Below, piece after piece: positions 18,038 to 27,132 of a stretch of 64,000 nucleotides of DNA. The stretch is from the NCBI RefSeq assembly GCF_017313765.1, contig NZ_JAFLNC010000002.1, forward strand, positions 831,606 through 895,605. Reading direction: 5' to 3'. Position 1 is the stretch's first letter; every line of letters starts with the position of its first letter. The notes beneath the pieces are model-generated. The model had not been told where the DNA came from, did no database searches, and saw only the letters and a program-made list of their open reading frames with translations. Source of the DNA: Sneathiella sedimenti (GTDB taxonomy: Bacteria > Pseudomonadota > Alphaproteobacteria > Sneathiellales > Sneathiellaceae). The translations under genes were made by a program, and so were the position numbers.

Positions 18038-18480
18038 TGATTGATCCTCTCTCGTTCCTGTCGTGGTCGATTGACTGGGTTTTCCTCTTTCAATGTGCTG
18101 AAGACGCTGTCGGTTGAGAAAATGTGACGCAGCCATGAGATTTTCTTCCATCGATTGCGAAAACTCTCACTCTTCCAGCGACGGAACTGTAACGCTGAAA
18201 TAGGCGTCGGGCTTCAAGCGCGGTGCGTAGTATCGATATCTCGGTGCAAGTGAATGTTCTGTTTTTCGCAGAAGTCTGCGCTCTGGCGGGCATATCGGCG
18301 GAAGGACAGGATCGGGAATCCCGCCCAGTCTGCCAGGACGAAAAAGGGACAGAGGTCAAAGGGGGTAGCTGCGCGTCCGTCGGCGCAGGAGGGTTTTACT
18401 TGTCGAGGCAACTGCCTGCAAAAAGACGAGTTAATCGCTCAAGGGGAGGAGCCGCAGCTCCTCCGCATGTGCGAGGTCGT
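18038..18480. other. 443-bp gap inside the R-body locus
   Basis: No convincing gene. Frames on the plus strand here are rich in Cys/Arg/Gly and look like noise. The stretch contains a hairpin at 18445-18464, just after the stop of paralog 6 on the minus strand. It also has a long leader for paralog 5 that includes TGGAAGA twice (minus strand, near 18146-18175). It probably separates two transcription units, 7-6 and 5-4-3-2-1. Confidence 0.5.
18445..18464 (-). terminator. Hairpin after reb paralog 6 (weak terminator)
   Basis: GGAGGAGC and GCTCCTCC form a perfect 8-bp stem with a 4-base loop, 17 bases beyond the stop codon of the gene ending at 18481. Read on the minus strand it is followed by CCTTGAGCG, with no real U-run, so it may only pause or partly terminate transcription. 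Confidence 0.45.
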
Positions 18481-18933
18481 TTATCCGCCCATTTGTTTGA
18501 CGATCTTGTCCATCGCAACCGCTGTTGCCGCGACGGCATCGGCAGTGATGCCGGCAATTTCCTGGCTGGTCTGTGCGGCAAGCGCGGCCCCGCCGGCACT
18601 GGTGACCGCGTTGAGGCTCGTCACCGCCGACTGGGTCTGGGCATTCAGGGCCTGGGTGATCGCGGCTGTTTGCGCGTTATAGGATTCCCCGATGGTTGCC
18701 TTCTGGGCGGAGATCGAGATGGCCTCTGCATTTTTAAGCGCGGTCAGGGCCGCCGCGCCGGCATTCGTGACGCTGTTCATCATGTTTGAGTTCGCCGTCG
18801 CGTTCTCCAGGGCTAGGCCGGAGGAATGGGCGGCAAACTGATATAGCAGGCCCATGGCGAACTGGGCTGAATCTTCGATTTTTGCGGGCGCCGTGGAGGA
18901 AGCACTCGTGTCGCCGGGGGAGGAGGTAGCCAT
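18481..18933 (-). CDS. Divergent RebB-like protein with Ala/Gln/Thr-rich helical extension (paralog 6)
   Basis: 150 residues. The NSQITDAVTQ opening of the family is missing and replaced by a Ser/Thr/Ala-rich segment. The middle matches the core (SAQFAMGLLYQFAAHSSG, LALENATANSNMMNSVTNAG), with the QNAVxNQQ motif degraded to ENATANS. A long low-complexity helix rich in Ala, Gln, Thr and Ser follows (for example NAQTAAITQALNAQTQSAV). Such a segment could form a coiled coil or amyloid-like stack. The ribosome-binding site is weak. It is probably a reb accessory protein rather than the main ribbon subunit; the family assignment is moderately secure. Confidence 0.65.
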   Translation of the reverse strand: MATSSPGDTSASSTAPAKIEDSAQFAMGLLYQFAAHSSGLALENATANSNMMNSVTNAGAAALTALKNAEAISISAQKATIGESYNAQTAAITQALNAQTQSAVTSLNAVTSAGGAALAAQTSQEIAGITADAVAATAVAMDKIVKQMGG

Positions 18934-19005
18934 GATTATGTATCCAGTATGGTTTGAGCTAAAATTTATTCTTTAAAAAATGTATATCTAAAGTTGCAGA
19001 AGTCC

Positions 19006-19461
19006 TTATCCGCTGCTGTCGGACGCTGTCGTGTCCGACGTCGCCGACCCGTCGGACTTGGCGGGACTGTCCCTGGTGGTTGAGGTGTTGTCGCCAGTTC
19101 CTGTTCCCGTGGATTGCGCAGAGTCTGTACCGTCAGTCGCCGCTGCCGCCCCTGCAGCGGGGTTGGTGGCGAGGGTCAGCAGCTTCTGCAGATAGTCGAG
19201 ACGTTCCGCCGGGGTCAGTTTCTCTATCTGATCGGCCATACCAGTCCTGAGAAGCCCGCTGGTGCCAGCAGCTACGGCAGCGGCACCCAGAATATTGAGA
19301 TGCTGCTGATTGGTGACGGCATTTTGCGACGCCATACCCGCTGCATGTGCCAAATTAAGATACATGGTTGCCATTGACTTGGAAGTAGAACTACCAAGCA
19401 AGATTTCATTAGTTGCCATTATTGAGTTTTTAATCTGCTCGTCGCTTTGAGAGTTCGCCAT
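19006..19461 (-). CDS. RebB-like protein with acidic Ser/Thr/Asp-rich tail (paralog 7)
   Basis: 151 residues. The first 75 follow the family layout (DEQIKNSIMATNEILLGSST, SKSMATMYLNLAHAAG, MASQNAVTNQQHLNILGAA). A short helical stretch (PAERLDYLQKLLTLAT) leads to a disordered tail of about 50 residues made almost only of Ala, Gly, Thr, Ser and Asp (for example GTGTGDNTSTTRDSPAKSDG). It is the first gene after the AT-rich control region and may be the first translated product. The tail is unlike its paralogs and may act as a spacer or surface region. Confidence 0.75.
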   Translation of the reverse strand: MANSQSDEQIKNSIMATNEILLGSSTSKSMATMYLNLAHAAGMASQNAVTNQQHLNILGAAAVAAGTSGLLRTGMADQIEKLTPAERLDYLQKLLTLATNPAAGAAAATDGTDSAQSTGTGTGDNTSTTRDSPAKSDGSATSDTTASDSSG

Positions 19462-19660
19462 TATTATATTCCTGTAATAAAAAAATAATTATATTTAATG
19501 AAATAAATATTAATAAATAAAATTCAATTTTAAATATTAAATTAATTGTTAATGTATTCATTTAATAAATAAAAATACTCAATAAGTAAATGGATCATAC
19601 ACCCGTATTAAAGATATAAAAAAATAGAAATGCACTTTAAAAGTGATATTTCACTCCCAA
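19462..19660 (-). promoter_or_regulatory. Very AT-rich control region upstream of the R-body genes
   Basis: About 200 bases with very high A+T: 19501-19560 has only four G/C out of 60, inside an otherwise GC-rich genome. It contains many A- and T-tracts, as expected of curved DNA or a target for a nucleoid silencer. At its right end two dyads overlap: CACTTT/AAAGTG (19633-19645) and AGTGA/TCACT (19642-19655). It lies between the first reb-like gene and the divergent sigma factor, so it probably holds the reb promoter. No unambiguous -35/-10 pair can be chosen in such AT-rich sequence. Confidence 0.6.
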
Positions 19661-19860
19661 ATGAAGAGACACAACGCGGGTGGTCCAGCTTGTAAGCCAT
19701 CCTTAGTCAGTTTTGTTTTCCATAAATTCAAATCTTCTAGGGGGTCACTGTGAATCCGCTCAGGCAAGAATTCGTCTCCAAATCCAACCTTTCCACGCTC
19801 CCATCCTGCCAACGTTCCAAGCGGCCAATACCCGTAAGTCTCTCCGTCACGACATTGCAG
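19651..19860 (-). pseudogene. Possible remnant of an AT-rich foreign gene (minus strand)
   Basis: About the last 66 codons of a minus-strand frame read like real protein: ETYGYWPLGTLAGWERGKVG, then FLPERIHSDPLEDLNLWKTK, ending PPALCLFIWE. Composition is balanced and codon use (TTA, AGA, AAA) is unlike the GC-rich neighbours. Upstream of about 19860 the frame overlaps the sigma-factor gene and loses sense, so a 5' part would be missing. It could be the 3' end of a gene broken by insertion or chance; I do not recognise the family. Confidence 0.25.
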
Positions 19861-19905
19861 ACTGAAATTGCTGGCCGGACAGAAGCGACACGGAAAGGCC
19901 CGGGA

Positions 19906-20469
19906 ATGTCCGTCTCCCATCATCCGGAAAACACGAATTGTCCGGAGCATTTTTGGGCTGCGTGGCACTCTCATAAGGAGTATCTCATTAAGCTCAGCAT
20001 GATCTGGATGAATGTCAGCGCGGCGGATGCGGAAGATGCCTTCAGCGACGCCACCATTCGTGCCTATGAGAAATATGCCGCCCATGCGCCGCAGATCAGC
20101 AATGAGCGGGCCTGGTTTGCCCGGCTGCTCCACAATATCTGCATCGACAAGCACCGCGCCAACAAGCGTATCAAGAATCTTTATGACAGGGTGAAGGAAA
20201 TAAGCGCCATTGATATGTCGGCGCTCGACACCCGGCAACAGACACCGGAAGGCAATCTCATGAATAGCGAACTCAGCCATCGGCTGCGGACCGCCATCGA
20301 GAATCTTCCCGAACGGCTGAAGGCTCCGGTCATTCTGCGTCTTGTCCAGGGGGAGGAATATGACGAAATTGCCCGCAAACTCGGGATCTCGAATGATAAT
20401 GTCCGAAAAAGGGTGCAGCAGGGCCGCGGGCTCCTGCGGGAAAACCTGAAAGCCTTCCGTGACGGGTGA
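19906..20469 (+). CDS. Sigma-70 family (ECF-like) RNA polymerase sigma factor next to the R-body genes
   Basis: About 187 residues from the ATG at 19906, chosen for GGAAAGG at 19892-19898; the longer frame from 19750 lacks family resemblance in its first 50 residues. Region 2 is seen as AEDAFSDATIRAYEKYAAH followed by AWFARLLHNICIDKHRANKR, and region 4 as LPERLKAPVILRLVQGEEYD and IARKLGISNDNVRKRVQQGR. Region 3 and region 1.1 are absent, as in ECF sigma factors. It is divergent from the reb-like genes across the AT-rich region, so it is a good candidate for their dedicated activator. No anti-sigma factor is adjacent. Confidence 0.85.
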   Translation: MSVSHHPENTNCPEHFWAAWHSHKEYLIKLSMIWMNVSAADAEDAFSDATIRAYEKYAAHAPQISNERAWFARLLHNICIDKHRANKRIKNLYDRVKEISAIDMSALDTRQQTPEGNLMNSELSHRLRTAIENLPERLKAPVILRLVQGEEYDEIARKLGISNDNVRKRVQQGRGLLRENLKAFRDG

Positions 20470-20591
20470 ACCCGAGGAAAGGGCGCAGAAATTTATTTTT
20501 AGCTATCGACAGTGCCCCGCCAAATCGGGTAACGATAAGGTGAGTACTTCCGGCCTCGCGCCGTTCTCAAGTAGCTGGGGAGCTATTTTCA

Positions 20592-23585
20592 ATGACAGAA
20601 GGTATCGTTCTGCGCGATGAACGCGCGGACACTTCGCCCATTGTCTCGGACGAAGTAAAATACACAACTTGCTATATGTGCGCCTGCCGCTGCGGGATAA
20701 AGGTGCATCTCAAAGACAACAAGATCCGTTATATTGAGGGAAATCCCGATCATCCGGTCAACAAGGGCGTGCTTTGCGCAAAAGGCTCTGCCGGGATCAT
20801 GCAGCAGAATTCGCCGGCCAAACTGCAGAAGCCGCTGCTCCGTGTTGGCGAGCGGGGCGAAGGAAAATTCAAGGAAATTGAATGGGAAGAGGCGCTTGGC
20901 CTTGCGGCGGGCTGGCTCATGGATGTGCGCGCGGATGATCCATCGAAGCTCGCCTTTTTTACCGGGCGGGACCAGTCGCAAAGCTTCACCGGATGGTGGG
21001 CCAAGCAATATGGCACCCGGAATTTTGCCGCCCATGGCGGTTTCTGCTCCGTCAATATGGCGGCGGCGGGTCTATACAGCATTGGCGGATCCTTTTGGGA
21101 GTTCGGCGAACCGGATTGGGACCTGACGAAATATTTCCTGATGTTCGGTGTCGCGGAGGATCATGACTCCAACCCGATCAAGATAGGTCTTGGCAAACTG
21201 AAAACCCGGGAGGATGCGAAATTCGTCTCCGTCAATCCTGTCCGGAGCGGTTATTCCGCCATTGCCGATGAATGGGTCGGTATCACGCCCGGCACAGATG
21301 GCCTGTTCGTCATGGCGATTATTCATGAACTGCTGAATGCGGAGAAAATCGACTGGGAGTATCTGAAGCGCTACACCAATGCGTCCTGGCTCGTCATTCA
21401 GGCGGAGGGTGAGGCGGACAACGGGCTTTTCGCGCGGGATGCGACCGGCACGGCCCTGATTGCGACCCCGTCGGGCAAGCTGCTTCCGAACAGTGACCGG
21501 AAAGCCGATCCGGCGCTTGTCGGGACCTATACGCTTCCCTCCGGAAGGACGGCGGTTCCCGCGTTTCAGTTGATGGCGGCGCGGTATCTGGATGAGAAGT
21601 ACTCTCCCGACGCTGTTGCGGACAAAACGGGGATCAAGGCGGCGACCATCCGGCGGATAGCGGCCGAGATAGCCGAAGTCGCCTTCGAGCAGGAAATCAC
21701 CCTCGATATCCCCTGGACAGACTGGGCAGGTCGACGCCAGGAGAAAATGATCGGCCGCCCGGTCTCCATGCATGCGATGCGCGGGATATCGGCGCATTCC
21801 AACGGCTTTCATACCTGCCGCGCCATTCACCTGTTGCAGATGATCCTGGGTTCGATTGATGTGCCCGGCGGCTTCCGGCACAAGCCACCGTATCCGAAAC
21901 CCTGTCCGCCGGGCCCGACCCCCGCAGGAAAGGAAACCCAGGCGAATACGCCGCTTGACGGTATGCCGCTCGGTTTTCCGAAGGGACCCGCGGATTTGCT
22001 GGTGGATGACGCGGGGAACCCCAAACGGATCGACAAAGCCTATAGCTGGGAATATCCGCTTTCGGCTCATGGTCTGATGCATAGCGTGATCCATAATGCC
22101 TGGGCGGGCGATCCGCAGGAAATCGATGTCCTGTTCATGTATATGGCCAATATGGGCTGGAACAGCTCGATGAATGTGCCGGACACGATCCGCTATCTGA
22201 CTGACAAGAACCCGGATGGCAGCTACAAAATTCCGAAAATCATCTATTCCGATGCCTATTCCTCTGAAACTGTGGCGTACGCGGACCTGGTGCTGCCGGA
22301 TACGACCTATCTGGAACGCTGGGATTGCATTTCGCTGCTGGACCGGCCGATTTCCTCGGCCCATGGTGCCGCGGATGCCATACGCCAGCCCATCGTCACC
22401 CTTGATCGCGATGTCCGGCCGTTCCAGGATGTGTTGCTGGAACTTGGCGTAATGCTCAACCTTCCCGGCATCGCGGCGGAAGACGGATCGGCGCTCTATC
22501 CCGGCGGCTATGCGGAATATATGGTTCGTCATGAACGCACGCCCGATATCGGGCCGCTAGGTGGCTGGCGCGGTGAAGATGGCACCGGGCAGGGTCGCGG
22601 CACGCCCAATATGAAGCAACTGGATGCCTATATCGCCAATGGCTGTTTCTGGGAGAAGAAATTCACGCCCGAACAGTCCTATTACAAGTTCGCCAACAAA
22701 TCCTATCTGGACGAGGCTGTCCGTATGGGCTGGCTTGCCATGCCGGGGCAGGTGATGATGGAGATATATTCCGAAACACTGCAGAAATTCCGTCTTGCGG
22801 CACAAGGCTTTGGCGAACTGCAACCGCCCGACCATTTGCGCCCGCGTATTGATACCTTCTTCGATCCGATGCCGATCTGGTATTCCGCGCTTGAGGAAGA
22901 AGGTCTCCCGCAGGATGATTTCCCGCTTCATGCGGTGACCCAGCGGCCCATGCATATGTACCATAGTTGGGGCGGCCAGAATGCCTGGCTGCGCCAGATA
23001 ACAGCGCGCAACCCGTTGTTTATACATGCGGAGACAGCGGCGGCGAAAGGCATCGCGGATGGGGACTGGCTCTGGGTCACGTCCCCGCACGGGCGGGTGA
23101 AGGCGCAGGCGAAGCTGATGCAGGGCGTCAACCCGCATACGGTCTGGACCTGGAACGCCATCGGCAAGCGAAAGGGTGCGTGGAACCTGAAGGAAGATGC
23201 GCCGGAGGCCACCAAGGGCTTTTTGCTGAACCATATCATTTCCCAACTGCTACCTGCGCGGGAGGATGGATATCGCTACTCCAACTCCGATCCGGTGACG
23301 GGGCAGGCCGCCTGGTACGACCTGCGTGTGAAAATCGAGAAATGCGCTGCCGATGAGTATGAGGAAACGGAACCCATGTTGCCACCGCAGGATCATTTCG
23401 GCCTTCCTGAACCGACGGAACTGTTGCGATACGGTGCGGATCTCAAGGGCGAGGCGAGCGGCCTTGCGCCCGTTGCGATGAAGGACTGGATCGGCAACAG
23501 GGAGGAAAATGCCGGACAGAAGAGTGGGATCAGGCCCGGTCACGGCAATAAGCTGACCGATGTACCTGGGAAGGAAAAAGAATGA
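20592..23585 (+). CDS. soeA: SoeA-like cytoplasmic sulfite dehydrogenase, molybdopterin catalytic subunit
   Basis: DMSO-reductase-family catalytic subunit, 997 residues. The N-terminal [4Fe-4S] motif TTCYMCACRCGI (Cys27, Cys30, Cys34) is completed by VLCAKGSAGIM (Cys62). SMHAMRGISAHSNGFHTCRA and the LDRPISSAHGAADAIRQP region fit the SoeA type as I remember it. There is no twin-arginine signal, which agrees with the cytoplasm-facing SoeABC sulfite-oxidising complex and not with periplasmic polysulfide or tetrathionate reductases. It overlaps the next gene as ATGA. Assignment to sulfite rests on family resemblance plus the three-gene context; a related reductase remains possible. Confidence 0.78.
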   Translation: MTEGIVLRDERADTSPIVSDEVKYTTCYMCACRCGIKVHLKDNKIRYIEGNPDHPVNKGVLCAKGSAGIMQQNSPAKLQKPLLRVGERGEGKFKEIEWEEALGLAAGWLMDVRADDPSKLAFFTGRDQSQSFTGWWAKQYGTRNFAAHGGFCSVNMAAAGLYSIGGSFWEFGEPDWDLTKYFLMFGVAEDHDSNPIKIGLGKLKTREDAKFVSVNPVRSGYSAIADEWVGITPGTDGLFVMAIIHELLNAEKIDWEYLKRYTNASWLVIQAEGEADNGLFARDATGTALIATPSGKLLPNSDRKADPALVGTYTLPSGRTAVPAFQLMAARYLDEKYSPDAVADKTGIKAATIRRIAAEIAEVAFEQEITLDIPWTDWAGRRQEKMIGRPVSMHAMRGISAHSNGFHTCRAIHLLQMILGSIDVPGGFRHKPPYPKPCPPGPTPAGKETQANTPLDGMPLGFPKGPADLLVDDAGNPKRIDKAYSWEYPLSAHGLMHSVIHNAWAGDPQEIDVLFMYMANMGWNSSMNVPDTIRYLTDKNPDGSYKIPKIIYSDAYSSETVAYADLVLPDTTYLERWDCISLLDRPISSAHGAADAIRQPIVTLDRDVRPFQDVLLELGVMLNLPGIAAEDGSALYPGGYAEYMVRHERTPDIGPLGGWRGEDGTGQGRGTPNMKQLDAYIANGCFWEKKFTPEQSYYKFANKSYLDEAVRMGWLAMPGQVMMEIYSETLQKFRLAAQGFGELQPPDHLRPRIDTFFDPMPIWYSALEEEGLPQDDFPLHAVTQRPMHMYHSWGGQNAWLRQITARNPLFIHAETAAAKGIADGDWLWVTSPHGRVKAQAKLMQGVNPHTVWTWNAIGKRKGAWNLKEDAPEATKGFLLNHIISQLLPAREDGYRYSNSDPVTGQAAWYDLRVKIEKCAADEYEETEPMLPPQDHFGLPEPTELLRYGADLKGEASGLAPVAMKDWIGNREENAGQKSGIRPGHGNKLTDVPGKEKE

Positions 23586-24325
23586 CGTCACTTCCGAAAA
23601 ATCCGCCGAAGAAGAAACTCGGCCTGGTGATCGATCTGGATATCTGCGTCGGATGTCATGCCTGTGCGGTGAATTGCAAGGAATGGAATTCCGGCGGTCA
23701 TTCCGCTCCGATGACCGACACGGAGCCCTATGGCGCGGATCCGACCGGGGTCTGGTTTAACCGCATCCACAGTTTTGAGGTGGAGAACGAGGAAACGGGC
23801 GGGCGTACGGTCCATTTCCCGAAAAGCTGCCTGCACTGTGACGATGCGCCCTGCGTGACGGTCTGCCCGACCGGCGCGTCCTACAAGCGGGAAGAAGACG
23901 GCATCGTTCTCGTCAATGCGGATCACTGCATCGGCTGCAAGCTCTGTTCCTGGGCGTGCCCCTATGGTGCACGGGAGTATGACGAGGATGCCGGGGTGAT
24001 GAAGAAATGCACTTTGTGCGTCGACAAGATTTATAACCCCAACCTGCCCGAGGAATCCCGGGTTCCGGCCTGTGTCTCGACCTGTCCGGTGGGCGCGCGG
24101 TCCTTTGGTGATCTCGGCGATCCCGAGAGCGATGTGAGCAAGCTGGTCGCCAAGCGCGGCGGCTACGACCTGATGCCGGAGCAGGAATGCAAGCCCACCA
24201 ATAAGTACCTTCCGCCGCGTCCCAAGAAAATCGGGCGTGAGGGGCAAGCGCCGGAACTCGTTCCGGTCGCTGACAGTTCCGCAGGCGTTATCGCCCGCTG
24301 GGTCGACAAGTTTCTATCTGCGTAA
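23582..24325 (+). CDS. soeB: SoeB-like iron-sulfur electron-transfer subunit
   Basis: 247-residue ferredoxin-type subunit with four [4Fe-4S] clusters. The cysteine groups are DICVGCHACAVNCKEW, SCLHCDDAPCVTVCPTGAS, HCIGCKLCSWACPYGA and KCTLCVDKI... with VPACVSTCPVGARSFG. It links the molybdenum subunit to the membrane anchor. The long insert after the first cysteine group (SAPMTDTEPYGADPTG) is usual in this subgroup. The start overlaps the upstream stop, indicating coupling. Confidence 0.85.
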   Translation: MTSLPKNPPKKKLGLVIDLDICVGCHACAVNCKEWNSGGHSAPMTDTEPYGADPTGVWFNRIHSFEVENEETGGRTVHFPKSCLHCDDAPCVTVCPTGASYKREEDGIVLVNADHCIGCKLCSWACPYGAREYDEDAGVMKKCTLCVDKIYNPNLPEESRVPACVSTCPVGARSFGDLGDPESDVSKLVAKRGGYDLMPEQECKPTNKYLPPRPKKIGREGQAPELVPVADSSAGVIARWVDKFLSA

Positions 24326-24337
24326 CAAGAGGCCACG

Positions 24338-25288
24338 ATGCATCCGGCAAAATCGGTTATTTTCTTCACGACTGCTTCCGGCGCGGGGTATGGGCTTCTC
24401 TGCCTGTTGATCGCCGGCAATATCCTTGGGATGATGCCCGGGAATTTCTGGCTGGCCTTCACCGGCTATGCGGTAAGTTATGTATTGATCGCGGGCGGGC
24501 TTCTCTCCTCCACCTTTCACCTTGGTCATCCGGAGCGGGCATGGCGTGCCCTGACCCAATGGCGGTCTTCCTGGCTCAGCCGGGAAGGGGTGATGGCCCT
24601 GCTGACCTTCCTCCCGACGGGCCTCTATGCGCTGCATCACCTGTTCTTTGCGGATATGATGCAGGGCCTGATGGGACTGGTCGGGATAATCGGGGTAATC
24701 TGCGCGATCGTGACGGTGTATTGCACGGCCATGATCTATGCGAGCCTGAAGCCGATCCATGCCTGGTCGAACGGTTATGTCCCGGCGGGCTATCTTCTCC
24801 TCGCCCTGATGAGCGGGCTGCTGCTGTTGAATGTCCTGCTGGCACTCTGGGGGACTACAGAAACGTCCCTGCAGCTTGCCACCTTGCTGATCCTCGGGAT
24901 TGGCCTTGTGTGGAAAATCATCTACTGGCGTTTTCTCGATGGCAGCAAAAGCATTTCGACGCCCGAAAGCGCCACGGGCCTTGGCGAGTTTGGAACGGTC
25001 CAGCTGTTTGAGGGCCCTCATACAGAGGCCAACTACCTGATGAAGGAAATGGGCTTCAAGATTGCCCGGAAACATTCCGCCAAGCTCCGCCTGATTACCT
25101 TGATGGGGGCCTTTGTTGTGCCGTTTGTACTGATCCTGCTCAGCCTGTTGTTCGGGTCGGTCGGCGCGGGGATTTCCCTCGTTCTGGCGCTCCTGGCCGC
25201 GGCGGTTGGTCTCGTGACGGAACGCTGGCTCTTTTTTGCCGAGGCGCGCCATACGGTCGGCCTTTATTACGGTGCCTCCCACGCATAA
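24338..25288 (+). CDS. soeC: SoeC-like membrane anchor (DmsC/NrfD-related)
   Basis: 316-residue integral membrane protein with about eight hydrophobic helices, opening MHPAKSVIFFTTASGAGYGL. It contains STFHLGHPERAWRALTQWRSSWLSREG, the conserved DmsC-family loop between early helices. It anchors the complex and exchanges electrons with the quinone pool. It is 12 bp after soeB and is closed by a bidirectional terminator. Confidence 0.88.
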   Translation: MHPAKSVIFFTTASGAGYGLLCLLIAGNILGMMPGNFWLAFTGYAVSYVLIAGGLLSSTFHLGHPERAWRALTQWRSSWLSREGVMALLTFLPTGLYALHHLFFADMMQGLMGLVGIIGVICAIVTVYCTAMIYASLKPIHAWSNGYVPAGYLLLALMSGLLLLNVLLALWGTTETSLQLATLLILGIGLVWKIIYWRFLDGSKSISTPESATGLGEFGTVQLFEGPHTEANYLMKEMGFKIARKHSAKLRLITLMGAFVVPFVLILLSLLFGSVGAGISLVLALLAAAVGLVTERWLFFAEARHTVGLYYGASHA

Positions 25289-25318
25289 AAAAAAGGCCGG
25301 TAAAAACCGGCCTTTCTC
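25289..25318. terminator. Bidirectional Rho-independent terminator
   Basis: AAAGGCCGGT (25292-25301) pairs with ACCGGCCTTT (25306-25315) around AAAA. The stem is flanked by an A-run on the left and followed by CTCTATCTTATTG on the right. It serves both the soe operon and the convergent helicase gene that ends at 25339. Confidence 0.9.
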
Positions 25319-25338
25319 TATCTTATTGCCACGGGTTA

Positions 25339-26718
<1,380 letters not shown>

Positions 26719-27132
26719 AAAATGTAAGTCCTCAAAAAAAACTATATGCTGTTGCCACTTGGTGCAGGGCAACCTGTTAAGGCCAAAAAAGGTGAGAACC
26801 GTGCCTCCTTGACCTTATGCCGGACTGAATACATTGTCGGGCTGTCAGCAACGCGTGTGCGCTGTGGAAATACTGTTCCTATACCTGATGTTTGGTTTCA
26901 ACGGCTTGACGGCCGTTAGCACCACTATGCCAATGCAAAAAACATTGTGCACCGCACATATGCGCATAAATATAGCCCATGTCAAGGAATTATGGGACTC
27001 TTGGTTAATTATCCGGGAATTGAAAAAGTCCTTGATTTGCGGCTTTTTTTGACGTTATCAGTCGCCTACTATAGGAACAGGTTACGTAAAGATTTTATCA
27101 CGGCTTAATGCCAGGTGACAAAAGGGGTAGTT
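26719..27132. other. Divergent intergenic region rhlE-mscS
   Basis: 414 bases with no convincing gene; the small plus-strand frames lack ribosome-binding sites and family features. The part next to the helicase is T/A-rich and gives a long 5' leader, which in RhlE-type genes can matter in the cold. Near the right end TTGACG (27049-27054) and TATAGG (27070-27075) make a plausible promoter for the channel gene, with a short 15-base spacer. Confidence 0.5.
27049..27075 (+). promoter_or_regulatory. Candidate promoter of the MscS gene
   Basis: TTGACG (27049-27054) and TATAGG (27070-27075) are separated by 15 bases, 58 bases before the chosen start. The spacer is shorter than the optimal 17, so the call is tentative. 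Confidence 0.4.

Noticed and set aside
18223..18789. Plus-strand frames in the gap inside the R-body locus
   Set aside because: Arg/Cys/Gly-rich translations without motifs, overlapping paralog 6 antisense.
21072..22532. 486-codon minus-strand open frame inside soeA
   Set aside because: It is an antisense shadow of a well-supported gene; composition is rich in Arg, Gly and His, with no family motif.
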